A DNA stretch of 64,000 nt, taken from NCBI RefSeq assembly GCF_008579165.1, contig NZ_BKCN01000009.1. The stretch is one strand, 5' to 3'. The stretch is from Iodidimonas nitroreducens (lineage in GTDB: Bacteria > Pseudomonadota > Alphaproteobacteria > Sphingomonadales > Rhodothalassiaceae). Numbering within the stretch: the stretch's first letter is position 1; every line of letters starts with the position of its first letter. Under the pieces are notes generated by a model that did no database searches, was not told the origin of the DNA, and saw only the letters and a program-made list of their open reading frames with translations. This document shows positions 30,232 through 38,969 of the stretch, piece by piece. A program made the position numbers and the translations under genes.

Positions 30232-30903
30232 AACAGTCTCTGAACGATCCATTGATCAAAAAGCCCAAGCGCTGCGCCACCGGCTGGGTGAGAGGCTTGC
30301 AGCGATGCCGATCATCGCCATTCTGCGCGGCATCACCCCCGATGCGGTGGAGGATGTGGGGGCGATCCTTGTGGATGCCGGAATCACGATCATCGAGGTG
30401 CCCTTGAATTCGCCCAATGCGATGGATAGCATTGGCAGGCTGGCCCAAGCCTGAAGGGCCGCGCCGTGGTGGGGGCGGGCACCGTGCTCACGCCCATGGA
30501 TGTGGATCGGGTGGTGGAAGCGGGGGGCGAGATCATCGTTTCTCCCGATTGCCATGCCCCGGTCATCCGGCGCGCCATTGCTTTGGGGGTTGAGCCCATG
30601 CCCGGTTTCGCCACGGCCAGCGAGGCGTTTTCGGCCCTAAGGGCGGGGGCGCGCTTTTTAAAATTATTTCCCGCCGCCAGCTATGGCCGGGGGCATATTT
30701 CGGCACTGAAGGCGGTTTTGCCCGATGATGTGCGGGTTCTGGCCGTGGGTGGCGTGGGGCCGGATCATCTGGCGGATTGGGCGGCGGCGGGGGCGGATGG
30801 CTTTGGCATCGGCACGGGGATCTATAAGCCGGGTCTGCATCCTGATGCTGTGGCAAAGGCCGCAGCGGCCCATGTGGCGGCATGGCATCGTCATGTTGGC
30901 TGA
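30221..30903 (+). CDS. dgoA: 2-dehydro-3-deoxy-6-phosphogalactonate aldolase (frameshifted in this sequence)
   Basis: This class I aldolase would yield pyruvate and glyceraldehyde 3-phosphate. It shows the KDPG/KDPGal aldolase features PIIAILRGITPDAVEDVG, IIEVPLNSPNA, VVGAGTVLTPMDVDRV and SPDCHAPVIRRA. The Schiff-base Lys lies in ARFLKLFPAASYG, followed by VGGVGPDHLADWAAAGADGFGIG. One C is missing near 30450 (AAGCCTG should read AAGCCCTG). The repaired length is about 228 residues. GGAAAGG precedes the start, and the next gene begins inside it. Confidence 0.92.
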
Positions 30904-31831
30904 AGCTTATGGGCGGATCGCCTGCGGGTGCACTTTGGGCGAGGGCATTCAATGGCACGAACCCTCACAAACTTTATGGTGGACCGATATTGAAAAGGCC
31001 CGGCTTTGGCGGGCAAAGCCGGATTTCCCGGCATTGGAACGCAATCCGGGCGCGGTGATCGAAGCAACCGCGATCCCCCTGCCGGAACGCTTATGCTCTT
31101 TTGCCTTTACCAAAGAACCGGATGTGATTGCGGCGGCCTTTGCATCGGGGCTGGCCTTTTATCATCTGGAACATCGCACGATCGATTGGATTGCCCGCCC
31201 GGAATTGGGGAAAACGGGGCGGCGCTTCAATGATGGCCGGGCCGACCGGGCGGGGCGCTTTTGGGTGGGCAGCATGGTCGAAGACGAAGGCATCGCCGGG
31301 GCGGCCAGCGCCAGCCTCTATTGTCTCGATCTTGATGCCCGGCTGCATCTGCGGCAAGGCGGGATTGCCATCTCCAATGGGCTGTGTTTCAGCCCCGATG
31401 GGAAAAAAGCCTATTTTGCCGATAGCCCAACCCGGCGGATCGTGGTTTCTGATTATGATGGAAAGAGCGGTGATCGCCGGGCACAGCGTCTTTTTGCACA
31501 AACCCCGGATGGCGCTTTTCCCGATGGGGCGGCGATTGATGCGAAGGGCGGTTTGTGGAGCGCATTCTGGGGGGCGGGGCTGGTGCGGCATTTTGCCCCG
31601 GATGGCCGCCTGATGGATGATCTATCCCTGCCGGTGCCTCAGCCAAGCTGCGTTTGTTTTGCCGGGCCGGATTTGGATTATCTGTGCATCACCACAGCCC
31701 GAGCCGGGCTTTCCGCCGAAGCCCTTGCCATGGCGCCGCAATCGGGCGATGTTTTTATTTATAAAATAAAACAGGCGGGTTTGCCGGAAAATCGGTATGA
31801 GGGGCTCATTCCGGGCAAACGTTCCTTCTAA
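30893..31831 (+). CDS. SMP-30/gluconolactonase-type sugar lactonase
   Basis: This is a six-bladed beta-propeller lactonase of 312 residues. Metal and active-site blocks are visible: the first-blade Glu in GCTLGEGIQW, RFNDGRADRAGRFWVGSM, ISNGLCFSPDGKKAYFADSP and PDGAAIDAKGGLWSAFWGAG, plus a late PQPSCVCFAGPDLDYLCITTA. In this operon it should open galactonolactone to galactonate. The start lies 11 bp inside dgoA. The galactonate dehydratase that would follow is not seen in the window. Confidence 0.9.
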   Translation: MLAEAYGRIACGCTLGEGIQWHEPSQTLWWTDIEKARLWRAKPDFPALERNPGAVIEATAIPLPERLCSFAFTKEPDVIAAAFASGLAFYHLEHRTIDWIARPELGKTGRRFNDGRADRAGRFWVGSMVEDEGIAGAASASLYCLDLDARLHLRQGGIAISNGLCFSPDGKKAYFADSPTRRIVVSDYDGKSGDRRAQRLFAQTPDGAFPDGAAIDAKGGLWSAFWGAGLVRHFAPDGRLMDDLSLPVPQPSCVCFAGPDLDYLCITTARAGLSAEALAMAPQSGDVFIYKIKQAGLPENRYEGLIPGKRSF

Positions 31832-31849
31832 TCCAAGGGTGGGTGAGAA

Positions 31850-32602
31850 ATGCAGAATCATTCAGGTCGTAACCTGACCTATGTCATCGTGCATGATCTG
31901 GGGCGGGCGATTGTGAAAGGCCATTATGATCAACATAATCCTTTCCCGATCGAAGCCGCCCTTTGCACGCAATATGGAGCCAGCCGCAGCGTGCTGCGCG
32001 AAGCGGTCAAGATGCTGACAGCTAAAGGCTTGCTGAGAGCGCGTCCCCGTCAAGGGACCTGGATCGAGCCGGAAGAAAACTGGAATCTGCTTGATCCTGA
32101 TGTGCTGCAATGGCTGTTGGAGCGAAAATATTCTCCCCAATTGCTGGTGGAATTTACGGAAATGCGGCTGGCCTTCGAGCCGATGGCCGCTGCCCTTGCT
32201 GCTCAGCGCTGTCAGCCCGAAGATATCCAGAATATTCTGGCGGCCCTGGATCGCATGCGCGAAGCCGAAAAGGGCAATGATGATCCCTTGAGTTCGGATA
32301 TCGCTTTTCATGTGTCGATCCTCAATGCCTGCGGCAATCGCTTTTATGCGCAGTTGAAAGGCATGATCAACACCGCCTTGCGGATTTCCATCCGCCTGAC
32401 CAACCAGCGCAAAGGCGTGCCTTTGGCCAGCATCCGCGATCATAAAAAGGTGGTGGATGCGATCATGGCCCGTGATCCCGAAGCGGCCAGCGAAGCGATG
32501 CGCGCCCTGATCGTTGAAGCGATGATGCTCATTCAGCAATCAAAGGCTGATGAACTGCAAAAAGCTGCCAGCATCGGTAGCTCAATAAAAAGCGCGCAAT
32601 GA
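31850..32602 (+). CDS. GntR-family regulator with FCD domain (DgoR-like)
   Basis: This 250-residue transcription factor has an N-terminal winged helix (PIEAALCTQYGASRSVLREA, then LLRARPRQGTWIEP) and a C-terminal all-helical FCD ligand domain with metal-ligand candidates (DIAFHVSIL, IRDHKKVVDAI). It ends the dgoK - dgoA - lactonase operon, 18 bp after the lactonase. In the established pathway a FadR-type GntR protein (DgoR) responds to galactonate. The same role here is likely, and the direct repeats at 29098-29138 are possible targets. Confidence 0.88.
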   Translation: MQNHSGRNLTYVIVHDLGRAIVKGHYDQHNPFPIEAALCTQYGASRSVLREAVKMLTAKGLLRARPRQGTWIEPEENWNLLDPDVLQWLLERKYSPQLLVEFTEMRLAFEPMAAALAAQRCQPEDIQNILAALDRMREAEKGNDDPLSSDIAFHVSILNACGNRFYAQLKGMINTALRISIRLTNQRKGVPLASIRDHKKVVDAIMARDPEAASEAMRALIVEAMMLIQQSKADELQKAASIGSSIKSAQ

Positions 32603-32747
32603 TAGAATTGAAGATATTTTTATAAACTGATAGTTTGTATTTCTCACCTTTTTCAGAAGGGCTGAACGCTTCTGGACAAGGTCCATGATGGCTTGCCGCT
32701 CGGGCTTTATCCCCAGCGCTCGGGCCGGATCCATGAGGAGTGCAAAC

Positions 32748-33754
32748 ATGAAAAGACAATCGATTCTGGCGATCCTGACCACTTGGCTGCTTCTGGCTTT
32801 CGGGAGCACCGCCATGGCCATGCCCTGCATGATTTTTGTGCATGGAAAACAAACCGATACGGGAAGTTTTACCAATTGGACCAGGCCCGGGATTATTGGC
32901 GTTCGGGGGGGTCGGATTTCATCGGTATTTCGACCAAGAATTTCAATGCCTCGCATTATGTGGTGGGCTATAATGGCACCCGGCCCTTTTGGGATTCTCT
33001 GGCGGCGGGTGAGGTTGCGGCTGAAATTATCAATGCAACCAATGGCGGAGCCGATGGCGGCGGCAATCGCTGTGCCACAAGCTGGGCGGCGGGCGGCAAT
33101 TTCTGGATCATCGCGCACAGCATGGGCGGCACGGTGATGGATTTCATTCTGGGCAATGCCAATAGCAGCACCCCCAATTTCAATCTCAATGGCGCCTATG
33201 ATGTGGTGGCTCAGCGCACCAGCCTCGTGGTGTCGGTTGGCGGGGCCCATCGCGGTTCTCAAGGGGCGGATGCGGTTTGCGGCGATGCGGCGTTATTGTG
33301 TAATTTCATTGCCGGTTTCATTCAGGATTGTGATGATGCCACCTTCTGGCTGCGCAGTTCCGATGATGTGCAGGTACGGACATTTTCCAATGCGCCGGCC
33401 CGCAATGTCTATTTGATTGGCGGTTTTGAAGCCATTTTCGGGGCCAGCGCCTGTTTATCGGGCGAAGATGATGGGGTGGTGCAATATGCCTCGATCTTTG
33501 CCTGTGGGGGCAGTGCCACCGCCAGCTATAATAACAGCAATGTCTGCAATAATGGCTTCAAGCAGGAAGCATCGGGCTTTTTCAATCTCGATTCCGCCCA
33601 TGAAAATCATAATGATGAGCGGAATGCGGTTGATTCCGATGAGCGCCGTCAGGTCCCGGATGGTTTCTGGACCTGCGGTGGCGCAAGCTGTGCGCCCAAT
33701 ACCCGGGTGCAAACAGGCATGACGACGGCCCGTTTCATCAGTACCCTTTATTGA
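32748..33754 (+). CDS. Exported lipase/esterase-like alpha/beta hydrolase (frameshifted in this sequence)
   Basis: The ATG at 32748 follows GAGGAG and encodes a signal peptide (MKRQSILAILTTWLLLAFGS, cleavage near AMAMP). The mature protein begins with the oxyanion-type CMIFVHGKQTDTG. A missing C near 32882 is restored to give FTNWTQARDYW. The nucleophile elbow is IIAHSMGGTVMDF, and a late LDSAHENHNDERN could supply the His. It is rich in Cys, as expected for a secreted enzyme with disulfides. The repaired length is about 335 residues. The sequence suggests a lipase or esterase and does not give the substrate. It is a plausible cargo of the type II system at the left end. Confidence 0.8.
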
Positions 33755-33776
33755 TATGTACAAAGGATCAAGGATC

Positions 33777-34864
33777 ATGAAAAGACTGTTGTCTTCGATT
33801 ACGCCGAAGATTGTGGGCGCGATCATGGCCGGATCGGTGCTGATGGGGTCGTCATCGGCCCGCGCGCAAGGGTCCGCCGAAACCATCCCCGATCTGGCGG
33901 CCCATGCGGCGGCCAGCTATCGCCAGCAGGCCCGCTTTCCAGCCTGGTCGCAGCCGGTGGCGCGCGGAGCGGTGGACCCGGTGCTTGCCGAACGCATCCC
34001 AACCCGCCAGATCCTGCCGAGCGAAAGCGGCATGGGCTTAAGTGTTTGGCCCGATGATATGCGCTTTGAATCCGGGGATGAGGCCCGGCTTTATGCGCGC
34101 CTGGAAAGCACGGGCAAAAATGATGAGGATCTGCTCAGCATTCCCAATGCTGATGGGGCCACAGGGCCATGGCAGATCAGCGCTGTTGTCACCGGCCAGC
34201 TTTCCGGGCCGCTGGGCACGATCAGCTATCAAGATGATGGCCGCAATGGCGATGAGCAGGCGGGCGATGGCATTTATACCGCCCGCTTCACCTTGCCCGA
34301 AGCCTTTGATCCCTTGCCGGGCTATGCTGAAAATATTGCCGTGGTCGTCACCGCCAACAATGGCAAGGGCGAGGAATATAAAGGCATCACCGGCTTTTTA
34401 TACAGCCATCCCGCGGCCCGCCTCACCGGCCAATATGTTGAAAAGCTGGTGGATGGCGATCTGGTGATCAGTGCCGAGATCGAGCCACCACAAAGGGCCG
34501 CTTTCATCTTTCGGGAACCATGCACAGCCTGCGCGGGGTTCCTTTGGTCACAGCCCAAAGCGCGGAAAATCTCGATGCCGGCACCCATTGGATCGATCTT
34601 CGTTTTTATGGATTGGCATTGAGCGAGGCCGGGGCGAAAGGGCCCTTGACCCTTGGCAGTGTCACCCTTGCCAGCATCAAGGGGCTGCCCAATGCTTTGG
34701 GCCCGGTTTTGCATGATGTATATCGCACCATGCCTTTCGTGCCCGAGCAATTCCACAGCCGTTCCTTTGATCGGCCGGATCTGATGGAACAGGCACGGCG
34801 GCTGGATGTGGGCCGGATCGATCTCGATCATCAGCGCGGCGATAAAAAACCGCCTCGCAATTAA
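33777..34864 (+). CDS. Exported choice-of-anchor-X-like protein, possible partner of the upstream lipase
   Basis: A signal peptide (cleavage near SARAQG) is followed by a beta-rich protein. A modular extracellular Ig-like segment contains GTISYQDDGRNGDEQAGDGIY and FTLPEAFDPLPGYAENIAVV. A missing G near 34487 restores GRFHLSGTMHSLRGVPLV, which resembles the choice-of-anchor-X type of bacterial surface protein. The repaired length is about 363 residues. It lies 22 bp after the hydrolase and is probably co-transcribed with it. It has no catalytic motif that I can see; a role in folding or attaching the hydrolase is a guess. Confidence 0.7.
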
Positions 34865-34891
34865 AGCCTTTTAAGCGGGGCTTACTATAGG

Positions 34892-34926
34892 GGCCGGTGC
34901 CGGATCAGGGCATCGGCTCAATTTTT
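34892..34926 (+). terminator. Terminator hairpin; left copy of the 25/26-bp direct repeat
   Basis: A hairpin formed by GCCGGTGCC and GGCATCGGC is followed by TCAATTTTTATG, 27 bp after the exported partner gene. The 26 bases at 34892-34917 recur at 36548-36572 in the same orientation with a single G missing. The two copies bracket the DUF3800 cassette. Confidence 0.7.
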
Positions 34927-35187
34927 ATGAGGCAAGGAGATGCGCTGCTAGTGTCCATTGTGTGGATTTAAGCGATTGTCTGTGATGGGACGATCCGAAA
35001 GGGGAAAGGCTCCGGGTTACATAAATTGATAAGGGACTAATTTTGAATTATAACTCTTTTAGGTTGCATATTTTTCTTATTTGTATAAATAAGTCGTATA
35101 ATTAGGACTTCTTCAAAAAATTTTTGAGATTAACAGGTTAATCAAGACGCATGTGATTGAGCAGGTATCCCTTATGAAGGCTGGAGA
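34927..35187 (+). promoter_or_regulatory. AT-rich upstream region of the DUF3800 cassette
   Basis: About 260 bp have no credible gene. The base composition is clearly more AT-rich than the surrounding chromosome, with a TATAAT at 35097-35102 and TTGCAT near 35064 as possible promoter parts of poor spacing. GGAG lies just before ATG 35188. Confidence 0.35.
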
Positions 35188-35907
35188 ATGACTGAAGAGC
35201 GATTGTTCAATGTTTATTGTGACGAGAGCTGTCATCTTGAGCATGATGGTTCACCAGTAATGGCTTGGGGTGCCATCTATTGCCCTGAAGCTGCGAGCCA
35301 TATCATTTCCCTAGCTGTGCGGAAGCTGAAGTCCGAGCACGGCCTTGCACCTGATTTTGAGGCCAAATGGACAAAGATTTCCCCAGCTAAAGTGGAATTC
35401 TACTTAGCATTATTAGATTTATTCCTGGCCGATGAACGAATGCGTTTTCGTGGCATCCTCGTCCCTGATAAGGGTCTTCTGGATCACGCGCGCTTCGGTC
35501 AGTCACACGATGACTGGTATTATAAAATGTATTTTACAATGCTGCGCCCGATCTTTTGCGCACCGCATCACTATCGCATTTACCTCGATATAAAAGACAC
35601 GCGTGGTGGGCCAAGAACTCGCAGGCTTCACGAGGTACTAGCCAACAGCCTTTATGATTTCAACCAAGAATGCGTCGAGCGGGTTCAGCAGGTCCGATCA
35701 CATGAGAGCGAACAGTTACAATTAGCCGATATTTTGATCGGCGCGCTCACATACGCGAACCGTGGCCTCAGAACCAGTCCCGCAAAGACAGCGATTGCAG
35801 CGCGGCTATGTGAGCGCCTTGGGCAGAACATACTTACCCGCACATCCTCTTTTTCTGCAACGAAATTTAACATTCTAGTATGGCGGGCACGGGATCTAAC
35901 TGGATGA
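35188..35907 (+). CDS. DUF3800 domain protein
   Basis: This 239-residue protein begins with the DUF3800 signature VYCDESCHLEHDG and later has HYRIYLDIKDTRGG and SEQLQLADILIGALTYA, which resemble an RNase-H-like acidic core (Asp/Glu residues spread over the fold). The family is often found in mobile or defence contexts, and its function is not established. Codon use differs from the neighbours: about 40% of its Asp, Asn, His and Tyr codons end in C, against almost none in glyS, and it uses CTA, ATA and AGA. It overlaps the next gene by ATGA. Confidence 0.85.
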   Translation: MTEERLFNVYCDESCHLEHDGSPVMAWGAIYCPEAASHIISLAVRKLKSEHGLAPDFEAKWTKISPAKVEFYLALLDLFLADERMRFRGILVPDKGLLDHARFGQSHDDWYYKMYFTMLRPIFCAPHHYRIYLDIKDTRGGPRTRRLHEVLANSLYDFNQECVERVQQVRSHESEQLQLADILIGALTYANRGLRTSPAKTAIAARLCERLGQNILTRTSSFSATKFNILVWRARDLTG

Positions 35908-36389
35908 CGCCGCCCGATCTGATAATGTTCGGCGGAGAATGGGCCGTCTATGAAGCTGAACTCTACCGCATCTTCAAAGAAGAAATCGCGGGGGGTAGTT
36001 TGATGTTTTGCCATTCTCCCGTTAAATGCCGCCGATTGCCAGAAGCAGCAGGTCGCTGGGCTTCATTCTGGCATCTTGTGCAGGAGGGCCGCGTGGAGGA
36101 TGATCGCACGCCCGATCTACGCCGCTGTGAGCGAATTCGCTGGGTGCGCTGGGTAATTGAAAATGCGGCAGATCATTCCGAGATTGACATATGGCAGAAC
36201 ACTCGCAATGGAAGAGTGAGCAGGCTACTTTGGTTTCGTGAGGAATATCTGGTCGTTCTGGCAGAGCGTACAGGCTATTGGTTGCTTTTGACAGCTTACT
36301 GCACCGACAAAAGTGGTCGGATCAAGCAGCTTAGGAAGGAGCGTGACGTTTTTCTTCGCGCTCATATGACGGGAGTCCAAAACGACTGA
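35904..36389 (+). CDS. Small protein with a possible BECR/RelE-like nuclease fold
   Basis: The ATG at 35904 overlaps the DUF3800 stop, so the two proteins are made together. The 161-residue product has an N-terminal region RWASFWHLVQEGRVEDDRTP and then DLRRCERIRWVRWVIENAAD. A C-terminal beta region follows (LLWFREEYLVVLAERTGYWL and LLTAYCTDK), ending in a basic KQLRKERDVFLR-like segment. The 'voleivl...y.LLTAY' style resembles phage-associated BECR-fold RNases. That assignment is from pattern memory only. It could be a toxin with DUF3800 as partner. Confidence 0.6.
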   Translation: MTPPDLIMFGGEWAVYEAELYRIFKEEIAGGSLMFCHSPVKCRRLPEAAGRWASFWHLVQEGRVEDDRTPDLRRCERIRWVRWVIENAADHSEIDIWQNTRNGRVSRLLWFREEYLVVLAERTGYWLLLTAYCTDKSGRIKQLRKERDVFLRAHMTGVQND

Positions 36390-36390
36390 A

Positions 36391-36414
36391 GCCGCCCGAG
36401 TGAACTAGGGCGGC
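36391..36414 (+). terminator. Hairpin after the DUF3800 cassette genes
   Basis: A perfect seven-base stem GCCGCCC/GGGCGGC with a ten-base loop begins directly after the stop codon. No T run follows, so termination is uncertain. Confidence 0.45.
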
Positions 36415-36547
36415 CTCGAATGCTCTTCCTACTCATGGCAGGTGAGACAGATACAAAATGCGTGTATCAAGGTCGTTTGTCAAGAAAATTCAGAGAGACA
36501 AACGCAAGGCATCGAGTCAAACAGATCTTTTTGATCAAATTGGACTT

Positions 36548-36572
36548 GGCCGGTGCCGGATCAGGCATCGGC
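36548..36572. repeat. Right copy of the direct repeat bracketing the DUF3800 cassette
   Basis: These 25 bases match 34892-34917 except for one G in a GGG run, a difference that may itself be a sequencing indel. The copy starts eight bases after the SapC gene stop on the - strand and can form the same hairpin, so it may end that transcript. Region 36415-36547 between the cassette and this repeat holds no credible gene. Confidence 0.75.
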
Positions 36573-36579
36573 CCCTTAT

Positions 36580-37325
36580 TTATGGCATCGAAACATGGGC
36601 GGAGACGAGATCGTCGCCCCGGCGGATTGCTAAATGAAGCAGGCGCTGAAGATGGCGCTCCGATTGGAGCATCGCAAAAATCAGCCCCAGATACTGATCG
36701 AGATTGAGGCTTTGAAGGCTTGCCCCATCAAGATCGGCCAAAGCCTCTTCATCGATGCCATAAAGCCCGGTGATCTGCGATGTGGCGCCCGTTTGATGGG
36801 TCAGTTCAATATCCTTGCGCCGGATCAGATGACAAGACAGCAGCCTTTCGATGAAGGGGATCGTTTCCTGATGATCCTTGCGCATGAACAGCAAAAGCCG
36901 CAGGGCATCATCCAGAAGGGGGCTGGGGGCCCCCTTTCATCATAAAGGCGCAGAGCTGAAGGCGCATCGCGCACCAGCGAGGGTGAGGCGAAATCGGCGC
37001 ATATGAGTGGCGCTGCATCGTCATTTTCCCCCAAAATAAAGGGATAGCGCAGGAGATTGAGGGGGATATAAGCCGCCCCCCAGCCACCATCCCGGCAAAA
37101 AAGATTGCAGGGTTCGGATAATCCCAAAAGGGCGCTGAGGTGGAATGTGCCCGATGGTTCGCCCTTCATCAGAAAAAGGGGGAAACAGCCTGCGGCTTCC
37201 AGAATTTCCGAAAGGCCAAGGGGCGTGCTGCGCCAATTGGCGGCATGGGCAAAGCTGCGATCGGGGCGCAGGCCATAATCCCCATGTTGGGCGGGGCTGA
37301 GGGCGGTGATCATTTCATCCATCAT
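36580..37325 (-). CDS. SapC family protein (frameshifted in this sequence)
   Basis: The protein resembles the SapC family (PF07277), whose genes often accompany TonB receptors and flavin halogenases in carbohydrate loci of TonB-rich bacteria. Its function is unproven. Features are YGLRPDRSFAHAANW, FPLFLMKGEPSGTFHLSALL, LICADFASPSLV and a C-terminal SQITGLYGIDEEALADLDG. One G is missing in the run near 36930; repair gives RGAPSPLLDDALRLLLFM. The repaired length is about 249 residues. It starts inside the halogenase stop codon. Confidence 0.78.
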
Positions 37326-38863
37326 CAGATCGCCTGAAAACCGTGGCGATGCACATGGTTGATCAGATCCCGATGGCGGGGCAGGGTGCTTTCCATCCGC
37401 CCCATAAGGCCATCCAGCATCTGTTGCCAGCGGGCGGGCGCGCCCTGGCCCCGAGGCGGATTCCTTGGGGCGGCAAAGCCCATGCCATAGAGCACATAGC
37501 GATAGCTGAGATAGGAAAAAACCTCATTTTCAGCGCCCAGATGATCGGGCAGGGGGGGCTGATCGCGCCAAAGGGCCAGCAGTTCGGCCAGATCATCGGG
37601 CCAGCTTTGGGCATCGCGGTTTGCCAGCCAGAAAGGCTCGGTGCGGCGGCTTAAGATATAATGGAGCTTCAGGAATTTCAGGATGGCGGGCCAGAAATGC
37701 GCAAAGCGCTGATTATAGCGGCGGCTGGCAATGGCCAGATCGCCGTGATCAAGGGGCAAAAGGGCGCATAAAGCCTGGGCTGAAAGCTCGGCCAGCATCA
37801 GGGCCGAAGCTTCCAAAGGCTCGAAAAATCCGGCAGAAAGCCCGATGGCCACGCAATTTTTCTGCCACAGGCTTTGGCGATAGCCCGATTTGATCTTTAA
37901 AAGGCGGGGCGTGGCCTCGGCTTCTTTCATCCCGGCATGTTCGAGCAGGATCTTTTGTGCTTCATCATCGGAGAGAAAATCGCTGGCATAAACATGGCCC
38001 AGCCCCCGCCGTTCCTTAAGCGCGATATCCCAGATCCAACCGGCTTTTTGCGCTGTTGCATGGGTTTGGCAGCTTAAAGGGGCATCTGCTGTGGCATGGG
38101 GCTTTTGCACGGCAATAGCGCGATCAGCAAACAGGATGTGGTTGCAATCCCGAAAAGGCACCCCCAGCGCCGTGCCAATCAAACGGGCCGAAAAGCCGGT
38201 GCAATCGACAAAAAAATCGCCGTCCACCCGCCCGCTTTGCTGGCAGATCAGATGGCCGATGGCACCATCTTCATCCAGCCCCACATCCAATACATCATCG
38301 CGCAGATGCCTGATGCCCAGATTTGTGGTGCCATGCTGGCATAAAAGGCTGGCGAAAGCCCCGGCATCCAGATGATAGCCATAGTTGAGATGCCCCTCAT
38401 AATCGGCTTGCAAAGGGGTTTTGGGGCCAAAACCGGCAGCGCATAATCGCGCCTGCACATGGTGGAAATCGGCAAAAGCCGGGCGCTGCTCTGCCCCCAT
38501 CGCACACCAAAGGGCAAAGGGATCAAAGCCATGGGCATCAAGCGGCGGGGAAAAAGGGTGATCATAATGATCATCAGCCGATCCATCCGCCCAGCCGATG
38601 AAGCGGCTGCCCTGTTTCAGCCCTGCTGTGGTGGCGCGCAGGAAATCGGTTTCCGTAAGGCCGATGCGTTTTAAGCTTTGGCGCATGGTGGGCCATGTGC
38701 CTTCGCCAACGCCGATGGTAGGGATGGAGGGGGATTCGATCAGGGTCACCGTGCCACCCCGGCCCTGTTCGGTTTTGCAATGGCTGGCCAGCAAACAGGC
38801 GCTGAGCCATCCCGCCGTGCCGCCGCCCACGATGATGATATTCCGGATAGGGCGCTGGGGCAT
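37325..38863 (-). CDS. Flavin-dependent tryptophan-halogenase-family protein
   Basis: This 512-residue FAD protein has the dinucleotide site IIIVGGGTAGWLSACLLA, the halogenase-like GVGEGTWPTMRQSLKRIGL, FFVDCTGFSARLIG and IGLSAGFFEPLEASAL. The WxWxIP halogenase motif appears as WIWDIAL, so the Ile-Pro is not conserved. Members beside TonB receptors and SapC genes are common and have no shown halogenation role in metabolism. ATG 38863 is preferred over the longer frame. It lies downstream of the kinase gene on the same strand and is coupled to SapC. Confidence 0.85.
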   Translation of the reverse strand: MPQRPIRNIIIVGGGTAGWLSACLLASHCKTEQGRGGTVTLIESPSIPTIGVGEGTWPTMRQSLKRIGLTETDFLRATTAGLKQGSRFIGWADGSADDHYDHPFSPPLDAHGFDPFALWCAMGAEQRPAFADFHHVQARLCAAGFGPKTPLQADYEGHLNYGYHLDAGAFASLLCQHGTTNLGIRHLRDDVLDVGLDEDGAIGHLICQQSGRVDGDFFVDCTGFSARLIGTALGVPFRDCNHILFADRAIAVQKPHATADAPLSCQTHATAQKAGWIWDIALKERRGLGHVYASDFLSDDEAQKILLEHAGMKEAEATPRLLKIKSGYRQSLWQKNCVAIGLSAGFFEPLEASALMLAELSAQALCALLPLDHGDLAIASRRYNQRFAHFWPAILKFLKLHYILSRRTEPFWLANRDAQSWPDDLAELLALWRDQPPLPDHLGAENEVFSYLSYRYVLYGMGFAAPRNPPRGQGAPARWQQMLDGLMGRMESTLPRHRDLINHVHRHGFQAI

Positions 38864-38969
38864 GATGGGCCTTTTACTGCAGAGGGACAATGGATCGGGA
38901 TGCGCAAAGCAACAGAATTAATCATATAATTAGAAAGAGCAAGCCGGAAAGCAATGCAAGCTTCGGCCT

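Noticed and set aside
35064..35102. A full sigma-70 promoter for the DUF3800 gene
   Set aside because: TATAAT is present but no -35 element lies at suitable spacing, so only a general AT-rich leader is reported.
34892..36572. The DUF3800 cassette as a prophage remnant or insertion sequence
   Set aside because: There is no integrase, transposase, structural phage gene or terminal inverted repeat; only the direct repeat of a hairpin is visible.
36420..36707. Short + strand open frame after the DUF3800 cassette
   Set aside because: It spans the direct repeat and runs antisense into the SapC gene, has no ribosome site and no recognisable sequence.
37325..38863. Halogenase as part of a natural-product cluster
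   Set aside because: No synthase, carrier or tailoring genes are nearby; the SapC partner and receptor-rich context match the catabolic-locus type.
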